The notes beneath the pieces are model-generated. The model was not told the DNA's origin. It ran no database searches and saw only the letters and a list, made by a program, of their open reading frames with translations. From assembly GCA_963557065.1 (NCBI GenBank), contig CAUWCT010000057.1, positions 1 to 23,784 of the forward strand: a DNA stretch of 23,784 nucleotides. Reading direction: 5' to 3'. Below, one piece after another: positions 1-7,726 of this stretch; positions within the stretch are counted from its first letter, which is position 1; every line of letters starts with the position of its first letter. A program made the position numbers and the translations under genes. This stretch comes from UMGS1370 sp963557065 (GTDB lineage Bacteria; Bacillota; Clostridia; Lachnospirales; Lachnospiraceae).

Positions 1-118
1 AAAATGAACAAAAAGAAAACGACGGAATTTTCATAGTACTACGACGGAAGACGGGTATGGCGGTTACTTGATTTTCGTTGTACTAGTGTGCTGTCTCGTT
101 CACTTTCAGCAGAATGGC
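1..118. other. Non-coding upstream stretch with short repeats
   Basis: No convincing gene is seen here; the only ATG-started frame (5-37) is 10 codons. The stretch carries a direct repeat ACGACGGAA at 19-27 and 41-49, 22 bp apart (two helical turns), and an imperfect inverted repeat TAGTACTACG (34-43) / CGTTGTACTA (76-85). Such spacing can indicate a binding site for a regulator of the gene that starts at 154, but that is inference. The gene to the left lies outside the window. Confidence 0.3.
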
Positions 119-147
119 TTGACTTTGACTTTTACTATTGGTAATAT
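119..147 (+). promoter_or_regulatory. Promoter of the glycosylase-traX pair
   Basis: A -35 box TTGACT (119-124) is followed after exactly 17 bp by a -10 box TAATAT (142-147). The predicted transcription start lies about 7 bp further on, essentially at the ATG at 154, which leaves no room for a leader. A second TTGACT copy directly follows the first (125-130) but has the wrong spacing. Confidence 0.6.
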
Positions 148-153
148 CCTATT

Positions 154-1065
154 ATGATTACGACAACTACTATTTCCATTTCATGCTTTCATTTAGACCA
201 AATCGCCCGGTCCGGACAGTGCTTTCGGATGATTCCGCTGAAAACAGGAGGATACTGGATTATCAGCAGCGGAAAATTTCTGGATATTCAGGAAATCCCC
301 AATGAGGAAACCTCATTGATATCCTTTACCTGTCCCGAAAAGGATCTGGACTTCTGGTTTGAGTATTTTGATCTTCACACTGATTATCCAGCTATTTTAC
401 ATTCTATCCGTCCAGACGATGCTTATCTGACTGCTGCCGGACAATCAGGCAGCGGAATCCGGATTCTCAAACAGGATCTGTGGGAAATGATTATTACTTT
501 TATTATCTCCCAGCAGAAAACCATTCCTGCTATCCGCCAGGCTGTAGAAGATTTAAGCAGGCGGTACGGCTCTCCTATTGAGATTTCAGGCAGTACAGCA
601 GATTTAGATTCTGCGGCCCTATACGCCTTTCCTTCCCCAAAGCAGCTTTTAAACGCTTCTGCCGAAGATCTGCTTGGTTTAAAGCTGGGATACCGCGCCA
701 AGTACATAGAGAAAATCACGCAGGACGTCTGCGCCAATGTGCTGAATTTAGAATATCTGAAAACCCTGGATTATCAAGATGCTATGTCTTATCTAAAACA
801 ATTCTATGGCATCGGGGAAAAGGTCGCCAACTGCATCTGTCTCTTTGGTCTTCACCATATTGATGCCTTTCCAGTGGATACCTGGATTCAGAAGATCCTG
901 ATGGAGCAATATTATCCCAAACATCCACGCCGTTATAAAAAACTTCCCAAATCCTGTCTGTGGGAAACTATTATTGCAGACCACTTTGGCTGTTATAAAG
1001 GGGTCAAAGGTGTCATGCAGCAATATATTTTCTATTATGAGCGGGAACGCTCAGGAAGGATTTAA
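154..1065 (+). CDS. ogg: 8-oxoguanine DNA glycosylase/AP lyase, OGG1 type (HhH-GPD)
   Basis: Base-excision repair enzyme that removes 8-oxoguanine and probably nicks the abasic site. The 303-residue length fits the bacterial OGG1-like family. The N-terminal module shows the family signature SGQCFRM (20-26). The catalytic core has FIISQQKTIPAIR (116-128), then a helix-hairpin-helix ending YGIGEKVANC (218-227), whose Lys223 matches the OGG1 Schiff-base lysine, and PVDTW (240-244), whose Asp242 matches the catalytic aspartate. Having both Lys and Asp supports a bifunctional glycosylase/lyase rather than an AlkA type. An in-frame stop at 142-144 limits upstream starts, and the ATG at 154 is the only start that keeps the SGQCFR motif near the N terminus, yet no Shine-Dalgarno sequence precedes it. 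It is followed after 3 bp by traX. Confidence 0.88.
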   Translation: MITTTTISISCFHLDQIARSGQCFRMIPLKTGGYWIISSGKFLDIQEIPNEETSLISFTCPEKDLDFWFEYFDLHTDYPAILHSIRPDDAYLTAAGQSGSGIRILKQDLWEMIITFIISQQKTIPAIRQAVEDLSRRYGSPIEISGSTADLDSAALYAFPSPKQLLNASAEDLLGLKLGYRAKYIEKITQDVCANVLNLEYLKTLDYQDAMSYLKQFYGIGEKVANCICLFGLHHIDAFPVDTWIQKILMEQYYPKHPRRYKKLPKSCLWETIIADHFGCYKGVKGVMQQYIFYYERERSGRI

Positions 1066-1068
1066 ATT

Positions 1069-1800
1069 ATGACAGGACAAATGTTAAAGTGGATTGCAGT
1101 CATTGCCATGGTGCTGGATCACATCGGAGTCGTGTGTATTGGAAGCCTCCTGGAACCCATTCCAGACTTGTCTCTTTACAGCCTTTACACTGCTGCTGTA
1201 AGCGGAAGCGGCCAGCAGGCTTTTTTGTGCTGGACTGCCCTGATTTTCCGAGCCATTGGCAGAATCGCATTCCCGATTTTCTGTTTTCTGCTGACAGAAG
1301 GATTCTGCCACACAAAAAGTATTAAAAAATATATGGGACGGATGGCATTTTTTGCCCTTATCTCTGAAATTCCCTTTGATCTTGCCATTTACAAAACCTT
1401 GCTGTACCCCTATCATCAAAATGTCTTTTTTACTTTATTGATTGGTCTGGCAGTATTATATGGCATGAAGGAAGCAGACCTGCGGTATCTGGCCCCCTCT
1501 TATTCCTTTTTCCTGAAAACTGGGATTGTATTTGCCGGCTGTCTCACAGGATTTCTGTTCTATACAGATTATGGTTTTTACGGAGTATTGTTCATTGTTC
1601 TTCTGTACATTCTCCGAACTAATAAGGTTTGGCAGACTGTTTTCGGTGTGCTCATGGCTCAATTCGAGTACACTGCCATATTTGCATTTCTTCCCATCTG
1701 GTTCTACAACGGCAAACCCGGAAAGTCCCAAAGCCGGTACTTTTTCTATTGGTTTTATCCGGTCCACCTGCTGGTCCTTGGAGCAATCCGGCTAATTTAG
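1069..1800 (+). CDS. TraX family membrane protein
   Basis: A 243-residue, very hydrophobic polytopic protein. The N terminus (MLKWIAVIAMVLDHIGVV, residues 5-22) is the characteristic opening of the TraX family, whose plasmid member acetylates F pilin; chromosomal Firmicute copies have no established substrate. Several membrane segments follow, including an IGRIAFPIFCFLLTEGF stretch around 65-81 and a C-terminal FFYWFYPVHLLVL segment near 225-237. Both motif regions are typical of acyltransferase-like TraX proteins. The ribosome site GGAAGGA (1054-1060) sits 8 nt before the ATG and inside the 3' end of the glycosylase gene, so the two are very likely one transcript. The pairing itself has no obvious functional logic. 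The acetyltransferase role is family inference only. Confidence 0.85.
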   Translation: MTGQMLKWIAVIAMVLDHIGVVCIGSLLEPIPDLSLYSLYTAAVSGSGQQAFLCWTALIFRAIGRIAFPIFCFLLTEGFCHTKSIKKYMGRMAFFALISEIPFDLAIYKTLLYPYHQNVFFTLLIGLAVLYGMKEADLRYLAPSYSFFLKTGIVFAGCLTGFLFYTDYGFYGVLFIVLLYILRTNKVWQTVFGVLMAQFEYTAIFAFLPIWFYNGKPGKSQSRYFFYWFYPVHLLVLGAIRLI

Positions 1801-1907
1801 GCGGGATAGGGAGGAATTGCCCCCATATTCTGTTTCTATAGATACTTAGGCTGATGAATAATAATATGTATCTTCTTCTCTTTTAGTTTCTTCTCATGAT
1901 TACTTAG

Positions 1908-1953
1908 GCCGTCAACTACTGCAAAGAGTTGGCGGCTATTTTCTGTCCTTTTT
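1908..1953 (+). terminator. Intrinsic terminator of the glycosylase-traX operon
   Basis: A 10-bp stem GCCGTCAACT (1908-1917) / AGTTGGCGGC (1927-1936), with one G-U wobble and a 9-nt loop, is followed by a T-rich tract (1937-1953, TATTTTCTGTCCTTTTT). The tract ends just before the stop codon of the convergent SpmA-like gene. The opposite strand has no U tract after the stem, so it should work mainly in the plus direction. The rest of the 1801-1956 gap shows nothing else recognisable. Confidence 0.75.
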
Positions 1954-1956
1954 ATC

Positions 1957-2562
1957 TTATTTATCCCTTACCATCCTGCAAAACACAACTGCAGCCAGTG
2001 TGCTGACTGCTGTCGCTGCCAAAGCCGGACCTACAATCGCTGCCGGATCTGCGCTGCCGTACTGGGCGCGGTAAGCCAGCATATTTACCGGAATCAACTG
2101 AAGAGAAGAAATATTAATAATTAAAAATATGCACATCTCATTGCTGGCCGTCCCTTTTGGAACTGATGACATCTGCAAAGACTTTCTTCTGTCCTCTTCC
2201 AGTTCTTCTAATTCTCCCATTGCTTTTAATCCGGCTGGCGTAGCTGCCCACCCCATTCCCAGCATATTCGCAATCATATTGACTGCAATAGATTTGGCTG
2301 CCGGATGGTCCAGGGGCAGTTTGGGAAACAGAAACTTCATGATTGGTTTCATTCTTTTTACCATTGCCTCAATGATTTCGGCTCTGCTTCCAATCTCCAG
2401 AATTCCTGTCCAAAATGACATAATTCCCAACATAGTAATGCACAAAGTCACTGCATCTTTAGATGACTGAATGATTCCCTCTGTTACCGCATCCAGGGTC
2501 CCATGAAACATTCCCCAGAGAATTCCTAAAAGTATCATGCCAGCCCAAAGCCAATTCATCAT
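1957..2562 (-). CDS. spmA: SpmA-like nucleoside recognition (Gate) domain membrane protein
   Basis: About 201 residues, the usual SpmA length. The family features are an N-terminal membrane segment (MMNWLWAGMILLGILWGM), a central block around SIAVNMIANMLGMGWAATPAGLKAM, and the later EMCIFLIINISSLQLIP region, all typical of spore maturation protein A / nucleoside-recognition proteins. SpmA is linked to spore core dehydration in Bacillus; its transport substrate is unknown. The partner gene spmB is not next to it here. I choose the ATG at 2562 because GGGAGG (2571-2576) lies 8 nt upstream. An earlier in-frame ATG at 2592 would lie in the loop of a hairpin and has no ribosome site. The gene follows the FabK-like gene at the tail of the fatty-acid operon but is separated from it by a strong hairpin that covers its ribosome site, so its expression may be uncoupled from the fab genes. 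Confidence 0.82.
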   Translation of the reverse strand: MMNWLWAGMILLGILWGMFHGTLDAVTEGIIQSSKDAVTLCITMLGIMSFWTGILEIGSRAEIIEAMVKRMKPIMKFLFPKLPLDHPAAKSIAVNMIANMLGMGWAATPAGLKAMGELEELEEDRRKSLQMSSVPKGTASNEMCIFLIINISSLQLIPVNMLAYRAQYGSADPAAIVGPALAATAVSTLAAVVFCRMVRDK

Positions 2563-2570
2563 AACAAAAT

Positions 2571-2610
2571 CCTCCCGAACAAAATATCTCATATATTTCT
2601 ATTCGGGAGG
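2571..2610 (-). promoter_or_regulatory. Hairpin burying the SpmA-like ribosome site (or operon-end terminator)
   Basis: In the minus-strand RNA, CCTCCCGAA (2610-2602) pairs perfectly with TTCGGGAGG (2579-2571). The stem continues through a T-G wobble, an A-T pair, a single bulged G, and AAATAT/ATATTT, closing on a 5-nt loop ATGAG. That gives about 17 pairs with one bulge. The 3' arm contains the GGGAGG ribosome site of the downstream gene. ATTTTGTT follows the stem, a weak U tract, so premature termination is an alternative role. Confidence 0.7.
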
Positions 2611-2617
2611 GCTATTT

Positions 2618-3727
2618 TTAACCACACAAGTCTTTTATTACTTCATCTACTGTTTCTATTTTGCTGCACCGATACGCATTGGCGCCGCAGAACAGCAGCG
2701 CGTCTTTTACCTGTCCCTTTGCGGCCCGAATCAGTGCCTGAGTAATGCAGTAAGGAATCTCTGCCGGATTGCAGTGTTCCAGACACTGAAAACAATGGGT
2801 GATTTTTTCTTTCTCACCAGCTATCCGCTTTATAAAATCATTATTAATTGCCCGTCCAGGCATTCCCACCGGACTTTTCACAATTATAATATCTTCTTTT
2901 TCAGCATTTATATAAGACTGTTTATATTCCATGGGCGCATCGCACTCTCTGGTTGTAACAAACCGGGTTCCTACCTGAACTCCGTTCACTCCCAGCCCCA
3001 TATGACGCTCCATGTCTTCTCTGGAAAATACGCCTCCAGCGCTGACAGTCGGAATGGTACAGCCATATTTTTTCTCGTATCTGGAAACTACTTCTAAAAT
3101 ATTTTGTATCTCTGTCTCGTAGGAAGACTGCCGATAAGTTTCCGGAACATTTTTTGTATCTGCCCCGTACTCTGCCAGTTCTTCTTTGTTAAACCCCAGA
3201 TGGCCTCCTGCCAGCGGTCCCTCTATTACTACCATATCCGCTGTCCGGCCATATTTTCTATCCCACATTTTCAGAATAACAGAAGCAGATTTCGCAGAAG
3301 ACACAATCGGCGCAATCCTGGTTTTTGCCCCTTTTACATACTCTGGAAGATGGATGGGAAGTCCTGCTCCGGAAATGATTATGTCTGCTCCAGCCTCAAC
3401 AGCCGCTTTCACATAATCCATATAATTTCTCGTGGCAACCATAATATTAAATCCCAAAACAGGCCGTCTCTGTCCGATTCCCGCTCCTGCAATCTCTCTG
3501 GCTTTTTTTAGTTCTGAGACAATAGCTTTTAAATTCGCTTTTTGAGGATCCTGTTCAAATTCCGGGGCCCGAAATCCAATCTGGGCAGCCGAAATAATTC
3601 CCATTCCTCCTGCTCCTGCCACAGCCCCTGCAAGATGAGACAGACTGATTCCCACTCCCATACCGCCTTGAACGACGGGATTTTCAACTACCAAATCTCC
3701 TACAATCAGAGGATTATATCTGCCCAT
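2618..3727 (-). CDS. FabK/nitronate monooxygenase-like NAD(P)H:flavin oxidoreductase with Cys-rich tail
   Basis: A 369-residue FMN-dependent TIM-barrel protein of the nitronate monooxygenase / enoyl-ACP reductase II superfamily. Visible motifs are NPVVQGGMGVGIS (16-28) at the barrel start, EGPLAGGHLGF (169-179), whose His176 corresponds to the active-site His of FabK, and AGGVFSREDME plus GVQVGTRFV (249-257), the FMN phosphate region. It is about 60 residues longer than FabK. The extra part carries seven cysteines, including HCFQCLEHCN (311-320), Cys327, Cys347, Cys354 and Cys368, which could hold a metal or iron-sulfur cluster. The start ATG follows AGGAGG by 8 nt; that ribosome site forms the last codons of accDA, leaving a 2-nt gap. 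Its place in the fab operon suggests a lipid-related redox role, but the substrate is not known; a nitronate detoxifying role is possible. Confidence 0.82.
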   Translation of the reverse strand: MGRYNPLIVGDLVVENPVVQGGMGVGISLSHLAGAVAGAGGMGIISAAQIGFRAPEFEQDPQKANLKAIVSELKKAREIAGAGIGQRRPVLGFNIMVATRNYMDYVKAAVEAGADIIISGAGLPIHLPEYVKGAKTRIAPIVSSAKSASVILKMWDRKYGRTADMVVIEGPLAGGHLGFNKEELAEYGADTKNVPETYRQSSYETEIQNILEVVSRYEKKYGCTIPTVSAGGVFSREDMERHMGLGVNGVQVGTRFVTTRECDAPMEYKQSYINAEKEDIIIVKSPVGMPGRAINNDFIKRIAGEKEKITHCFQCLEHCNPAEIPYCITQALIRAAKGQVKDALLFCGANAYRCSKIETVDEVIKDLCG

Positions 3728-3729
3728 AG

Positions 3730-5448
3730 TTACATCCTCCTAAATCTCTCATAGCGAAGAGCCGCTGCTTCTTCTCCGGATACATTTCTAAATTCAGCAA
3801 GAAATACTCTCATAGCAGCATCCATATCTGCCGCTGCCTCAGCTATGTTTTCTCTGTCTGCAGGCAGTCTTTCCGGCACTACATGTTCAATCAGATTCAG
3901 TTCCTTTAAGTCTCTGGCAGTCATTTTCATCACTCTGGCTGCTTCCGGCGCTTTTTTACTGTCTTTCCAGAGAATTGATGCAAATCCTTCCGGAGATAAA
4001 ACTGAATATACACTGTTTTCCATCATCCACACTTGATTTGCCACAGCAAGGGCCAAAGCGCCGCCGCTTCCTCCTTCTCCGATTACTACAGAAAGAATGG
4101 GTGTTTTCAGAGAAGACAGTTCAAATAAGTTTCTGGCAATTGCCTCTCCCTGTCCCCGTTCCTCTGCCTCTATTCCGCAAAAAGCGCCTGGAGTGTCTAC
4201 AAAGCAGATGACAGGGCGTTGAAACTGCTCTGCTTCCTTCATCAGGCGCAGGGCCTTCCGATACCCTTCCGGAGACGGCATGCCAAAGTTTCGTTTAATA
4301 TTCTCCTTTGTGCTCCGCCCTTTCTGCTGGCCAATTACTGTAACCGGAATCCCATGAAATAAGGCAATCCCGCCTATTACTGCACCATCGTCTTTATAAT
4401 GCCTGTCTCCATGAAATTCTATAAATTCGTCAAACAGGGTTTCTATATAATCTAACGCAGTAGGACGATCCGATTTTCTGGATAAAAGCACTGTATCCCA
4501 GGGTGACTTTCCGGCAGCATCCCCGCTTTCCGAAATCCGATTCCATCCTTCGTCTCCTACGGATTTGCACAACACATTCCAGGATTCCTCATGGGTTTCG
4601 TGGAGTTTTAAAATCCTGGCCAGAGTTTCCTTCATCTCATGCCGTTCTACAATTTTGTCTACAAACCCATGTTCCAGTAAAAACTCGGATCTCTGAAATC
4701 CTTCCGGCAGTTTCTGCCCAATGGTCTGCTCAATTACCCTGGGGCCAGCAAACCCAATTAGAGCCTTTGGCTCTGCCAGAATAATATCCCCTAACATAGC
4801 AAAACTTGCCGTTACCCCGCCTGTTGTCGGATCCGTAAATACAGAAATATAAAGCTGTCCTGCTTCCTGGTGGCGCTTCAGAGCAGCAGACGTCTTTGCC
4901 ATTTGCATAAGAGACACCATCCCTTCCTGCATTCTGGCTCCTCCGGAGCAGGCAAACAAAATAACCGGCAGGTGTTCTTTCGTGGCTCTTTCTACCATTC
5001 TGGTAATCTTTTCGCCTACCACATATCCCATACTGCTCATTAAAAATCTGGCGTCACAGACTCCGACTGCCGCCCTGTAACCGCCGATTGTTCCCATTCC
5101 GGTAACTACTGCTTCGTCTAATCCGGTCTTTTCTCTTGCAGCCAAAACCTTTTTTTCATATCCTGGAAAATCCAGGAGATTGGAAAATTCCATCTCCCTG
5201 TCCCATTCTTCAAATGTTCCCTCATCCACTGTAATCTCAATTCTTCTGCGGGCGTGAACTCTAAAATATCCGCCGCATTTCGGGCAGACATATGCATTAT
5301 TTTTTACATCTTCCACATAAATCGGCTGACCGCATTTATTGCACTTACGCCACAAACCCTCTGGAATATTGGGTTCTTCCTCTGTCTGAATGGGCCTGTA
5401 TTTTGAATCAATCCGAGTATATGTCTTTTTGAACATATCCTTCAGCAT
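3730..5448 (-). CDS. accDA: Acetyl-CoA carboxylase carboxyltransferase, fused beta (AccD) and alpha (AccA)
   Basis: Transfers the carboxyl group from carboxybiotin on AccB to acetyl-CoA, making malonyl-CoA. In most bacteria the two subunits are separate; here one 572-residue chain holds both. Residues 1 to about 290 are AccD: a zinc ribbon with CNKC (Cys36, Cys39) and CPKC (Cys55, Cys58), then the crotonase-fold core with FACSGGARMQEG (165-176) and TDPTTGGVTASFAMLGD (205-221). Residues about 315-555 are AccA: RPTALDYIETLFDEFIEFHGD, VDTPGAF (417-423), IGEGGSGGALAL (456-467). The linker around 290-315 replaces the N-terminal extension of a free AccA. The ribosome site AAGGGGAG lies about 9 nt before the ATG. 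There is no internal stop or frameshift, so the fusion appears genuine. It lies 33 nt after accC. Confidence 0.95.
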   Translation of the reverse strand: MLKDMFKKTYTRIDSKYRPIQTEEEPNIPEGLWRKCNKCGQPIYVEDVKNNAYVCPKCGGYFRVHARRRIEITVDEGTFEEWDREMEFSNLLDFPGYEKKVLAAREKTGLDEAVVTGMGTIGGYRAAVGVCDARFLMSSMGYVVGEKITRMVERATKEHLPVILFACSGGARMQEGMVSLMQMAKTSAALKRHQEAGQLYISVFTDPTTGGVTASFAMLGDIILAEPKALIGFAGPRVIEQTIGQKLPEGFQRSEFLLEHGFVDKIVERHEMKETLARILKLHETHEESWNVLCKSVGDEGWNRISESGDAAGKSPWDTVLLSRKSDRPTALDYIETLFDEFIEFHGDRHYKDDGAVIGGIALFHGIPVTVIGQQKGRSTKENIKRNFGMPSPEGYRKALRLMKEAEQFQRPVICFVDTPGAFCGIEAEERGQGEAIARNLFELSSLKTPILSVVIGEGGSGGALALAVANQVWMMENSVYSVLSPEGFASILWKDSKKAPEAARVMKMTARDLKELNLIEHVVPERLPADRENIAEAAADMDAAMRVFLAEFRNVSGEEAAALRYERFRRM

Positions 5449-5481
5449 AACAATCTCTCCCCTTTATATCTGAGCATCTGC

Positions 5482-6834
5482 TTATTTACAGTATTCAGGA
5501 AAATACGTTCCAATAAAATCTGTATCTGTATTTCCTGCTTCAAATGCAGGATTATCTAAAATCTCATACAGGAAATCTAAATTCGTCTCGATTCCCTCAA
5601 TGACAAGTTCACCCAGTGCGCTGCGCATTTTTGCAATCGCCTCTTCCCTGTCTTTTCCATGAACAATCAGCTTTAACAGCATAGAATCATAGTTAGCCGG
5701 AACTTTATAATCCTGATAAATATGAGTATCTACACGCACCCCGTTGCCTCCCGGAATGTGGACATTGGTAATCAGTCCCGGACTGGGCATAAAATTCTTT
5801 TTTGGATTTTCTGCATTAATCCGGCATTCAATGGCATGACCTTTTAAGGATACCTGGTCCTGTGTAACAGATAGAAGATTTCCTGCTGCAATGGAAATCT
5901 GCTCTTTAATTAAATCCAGATCGGAAACCATCTCTGTTACCGGATGTTCTACCTGGATTCTTGTATTCATTTCCATAAAATAAAAATGGCCGTCTTTATC
6001 TAACAGAAACTCAATCGTCCCGGCATTTTCATAGTTTACTGCTTTCGCTGCAGCCACTGCCGCTGCCCCCATTTTTTCTCTTATTTCCTGGGAAATAGCG
6101 ATGCAGGGGGATTCTTCCAACACTTTCTGATGACGTCTCTGGATCGAACAGTCCCGCTCTCCCAGATGGATTACATGTCCAAATTTGTCAGCCAGAATCT
6201 GAAATTCCACATGTCTGGGTTTTTCAATATACTTTTCAATATACATGGTATCATCAGAAAACCCCTTGACTGATTCCTGCTGCGCATTTCGGAAATTTGC
6301 CTGAAAATCTTCTTCGCTTCGCGAGATTCTCATGCCTTTTCCCCCGCCTCCTAAAGCAGCTTTGATCATAACCGGAAATCCTATTTCTTTTGCCAGTTCA
6401 AGCCCTCTTTCTGCTGTTGTCACAGACTCCTTCGTGCCCGGTACAACCGGAACCCCGGCTTCCATCATGGTTTTTCTGGCTTCTGATTTATTTCCCATTT
6501 TCTGCATAACAGGCGCTGACGGCCCGATAAACGTAATCTTACATTTTTCGCAGAGTTCTGCAAATCTGGCATTTTCAGAAAGGAAACCAAATCCTGGATG
6601 GATCGCATCTGCTTTCATGGCAACGGTAGCTGTCAAAATTCTCTCCATATCCAAATAGCTTTTTGCAGAAGGCGCTGGTCCGATGCAAATCGCTTCATCC
6701 GCTAAAAGAGTATGAAGAGCGTCTTTATCTGCTTCTGAATATACGGCAACTGTTTTAATTCCCATTTCTCTGCATGCCCGTATAATCCGGACTGCAATCT
6801 CTCCTCGGTTGGCAACCAAAATTTTCTGAAACAT
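5482..6834 (-). CDS. accC: Biotin carboxylase subunit of acetyl-CoA carboxylase
   Basis: ATP-dependent carboxylation of the biotin on AccB with bicarbonate. The 450-residue length is standard. Recognisable parts are the biotin-carboxylase N-terminal domain opening FQKILVANRGEIAVRIIRAC (2-21), the ATP-grasp glycine loop GGGGKGMR (162-169), HVEFQILAD and the ERDCSIQRRHQKV segment (226-238), and the active-site strand FMEMNTRIQVEHPVTE (286-301) with the conserved Arg and Glu. The C-terminal domain follows (around 330-450). The ribosome site AGGAG overlaps the fabZ stop codon, 9 nt upstream of the gene, so translation is probably coupled. No sign of damage. Confidence 0.97.
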   Translation of the reverse strand: MFQKILVANRGEIAVRIIRACREMGIKTVAVYSEADKDALHTLLADEAICIGPAPSAKSYLDMERILTATVAMKADAIHPGFGFLSENARFAELCEKCKITFIGPSAPVMQKMGNKSEARKTMMEAGVPVVPGTKESVTTAERGLELAKEIGFPVMIKAALGGGGKGMRISRSEEDFQANFRNAQQESVKGFSDDTMYIEKYIEKPRHVEFQILADKFGHVIHLGERDCSIQRRHQKVLEESPCIAISQEIREKMGAAAVAAAKAVNYENAGTIEFLLDKDGHFYFMEMNTRIQVEHPVTEMVSDLDLIKEQISIAAGNLLSVTQDQVSLKGHAIECRINAENPKKNFMPSPGLITNVHIPGGNGVRVDTHIYQDYKVPANYDSMLLKLIVHGKDREEAIAKMRSALGELVIEGIETNLDFLYEILDNPAFEAGNTDTDFIGTYFPEYCK

Positions 6835-6843
6835 GGCAATCTC

Positions 6844-7266
6844 CTACCCAATCATAAAAGTTAATTCTGCAGCCACTGCGATTTTTCCGTCTACAGTGGC
6901 AGTAGCTTTTCCAATCCCTACCGGTCCCTTTTGCCTGATAATCTCACATTCCAGGCGGAGTCTGTCTCCCGGCACTACTTTGTGCTTAAACTTTGCATTG
7001 TTAATAGCTCCAAAGTATGCAATCTTACCTTTGTTTTCCTCAAGTCCCAAAATTGCGACTGCCCCCGTCTGAGCCAGCGCTTCTACAATCAGAACCCCCG
7101 GCATTACCGGTTCCTGGGGAAAGTGGCCCGCAAAAAAAGGCTCATTATACGTAACGGATTTGTATCCGACTGCCCGCACTCCCGGCTCTAATTCCTCAAT
7201 GCAGTCAATGAGAAGAAACGGATGGCGGTGGGGAATAATTTCCTGAATTTCTTTAATGCCCAACAT
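6844..7266 (-). CDS. fabZ: 3-hydroxyacyl-ACP dehydratase FabZ
   Basis: Removes water from 3-hydroxyacyl-ACP to give trans-2-enoyl-ACP in each elongation round. The 140-residue hotdog-fold protein matches the family length. PHRHPFLLID (12-21) and GHFPQEPVMPGVLIVEALAQ (47-66) are the two family signatures; His48 and Glu62, 14 residues apart, match the catalytic pair. With no fabA or fabM in the window, how unsaturated chains are made is not shown by this cluster. AGGAGG is 7 nt before the ATG, within the 14-nt gap after accB. Confidence 0.96.
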   Translation of the reverse strand: MLGIKEIQEIIPHRHPFLLIDCIEELEPGVRAVGYKSVTYNEPFFAGHFPQEPVMPGVLIVEALAQTGAVAILGLEENKGKIAYFGAINNAKFKHKVVPGDRLRLECEIIRQKGPVGIGKATATVDGKIAVAAELTFMIG

Positions 7267-7280
7267 AACCGTTCCTCCTT

Positions 7281-7706
7281 TTAGCGAATCCGAAACAGGG
7301 GCTGTCCGTATTCTACTACTTCTTCGTTATTTACTAAAATTGCTTCCACAATTCCATCAAAATCGCTTTCGATTTCATTCATCAGCTTCATCGCTTCAAT
7401 AATGCCCAGTACCTGCCCTTTTTTCACAGTATCTCCTACTTTGACAAAGCTCTCTGCTTCTGGTGAAGAAGCGCTGTAAAAAGTTCCCACCAGCGGAGAA
7501 ACGATTACTTTATCCGATCCGATATCCAGTTCTGCCGTTTTTTCCGGAGCCTGAACCGTTTGCATGGCAGTCCCGGATATTTGTACTGTTCCAGCCGTTT
7601 TTTCTTTTTTCAAGGAAATTTTAATATTTCCCTCTTCTAATTCAAAACTGCTCAGGCCGTAATCCGATACTGCCTGAATCAGCTTCATAATCTCATTAAT
7701 TTCCAT
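7281..7706 (-). CDS. accB: Biotin carboxyl carrier protein of acetyl-CoA carboxylase
   Basis: Carries biotin between AccC and the carboxyltransferase. The 141-residue chain has an N-terminal helical segment (MEINEIMKLIQAVSDYGLSS), a flexible middle (35-65), and a C-terminal biotinyl domain with the conserved IIEAMKLMNEIES (102-114); Lys107 is the biotinylation site. The segment VSPLVGTFYSASSPEAESFV (69-88), including the thumb region, is typical of the fatty-acid-synthesis BCCP rather than other biotinyl proteins. The ribosome site (AGGAAAGG, about 11 nt upstream) is weaker than those of its neighbours. It sits 20 nt after fabF. Confidence 0.96.
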   Translation of the reverse strand: MEINEIMKLIQAVSDYGLSSFELEEGNIKISLKKEKTAGTVQISGTAMQTVQAPEKTAELDIGSDKVIVSPLVGTFYSASSPEAESFVKVGDTVKKGQVLGIIEAMKLMNEIESDFDGIVEAILVNNEEVVEYGQPLFRIR

Positions 7707-7726
7707 AACCGTCTCTGCCTTTCCTG

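Noticed and set aside
5..37. 10-codon ATG frame at the left edge
   Set aside because: Too short, no ribosome site, and no recognisable peptide.
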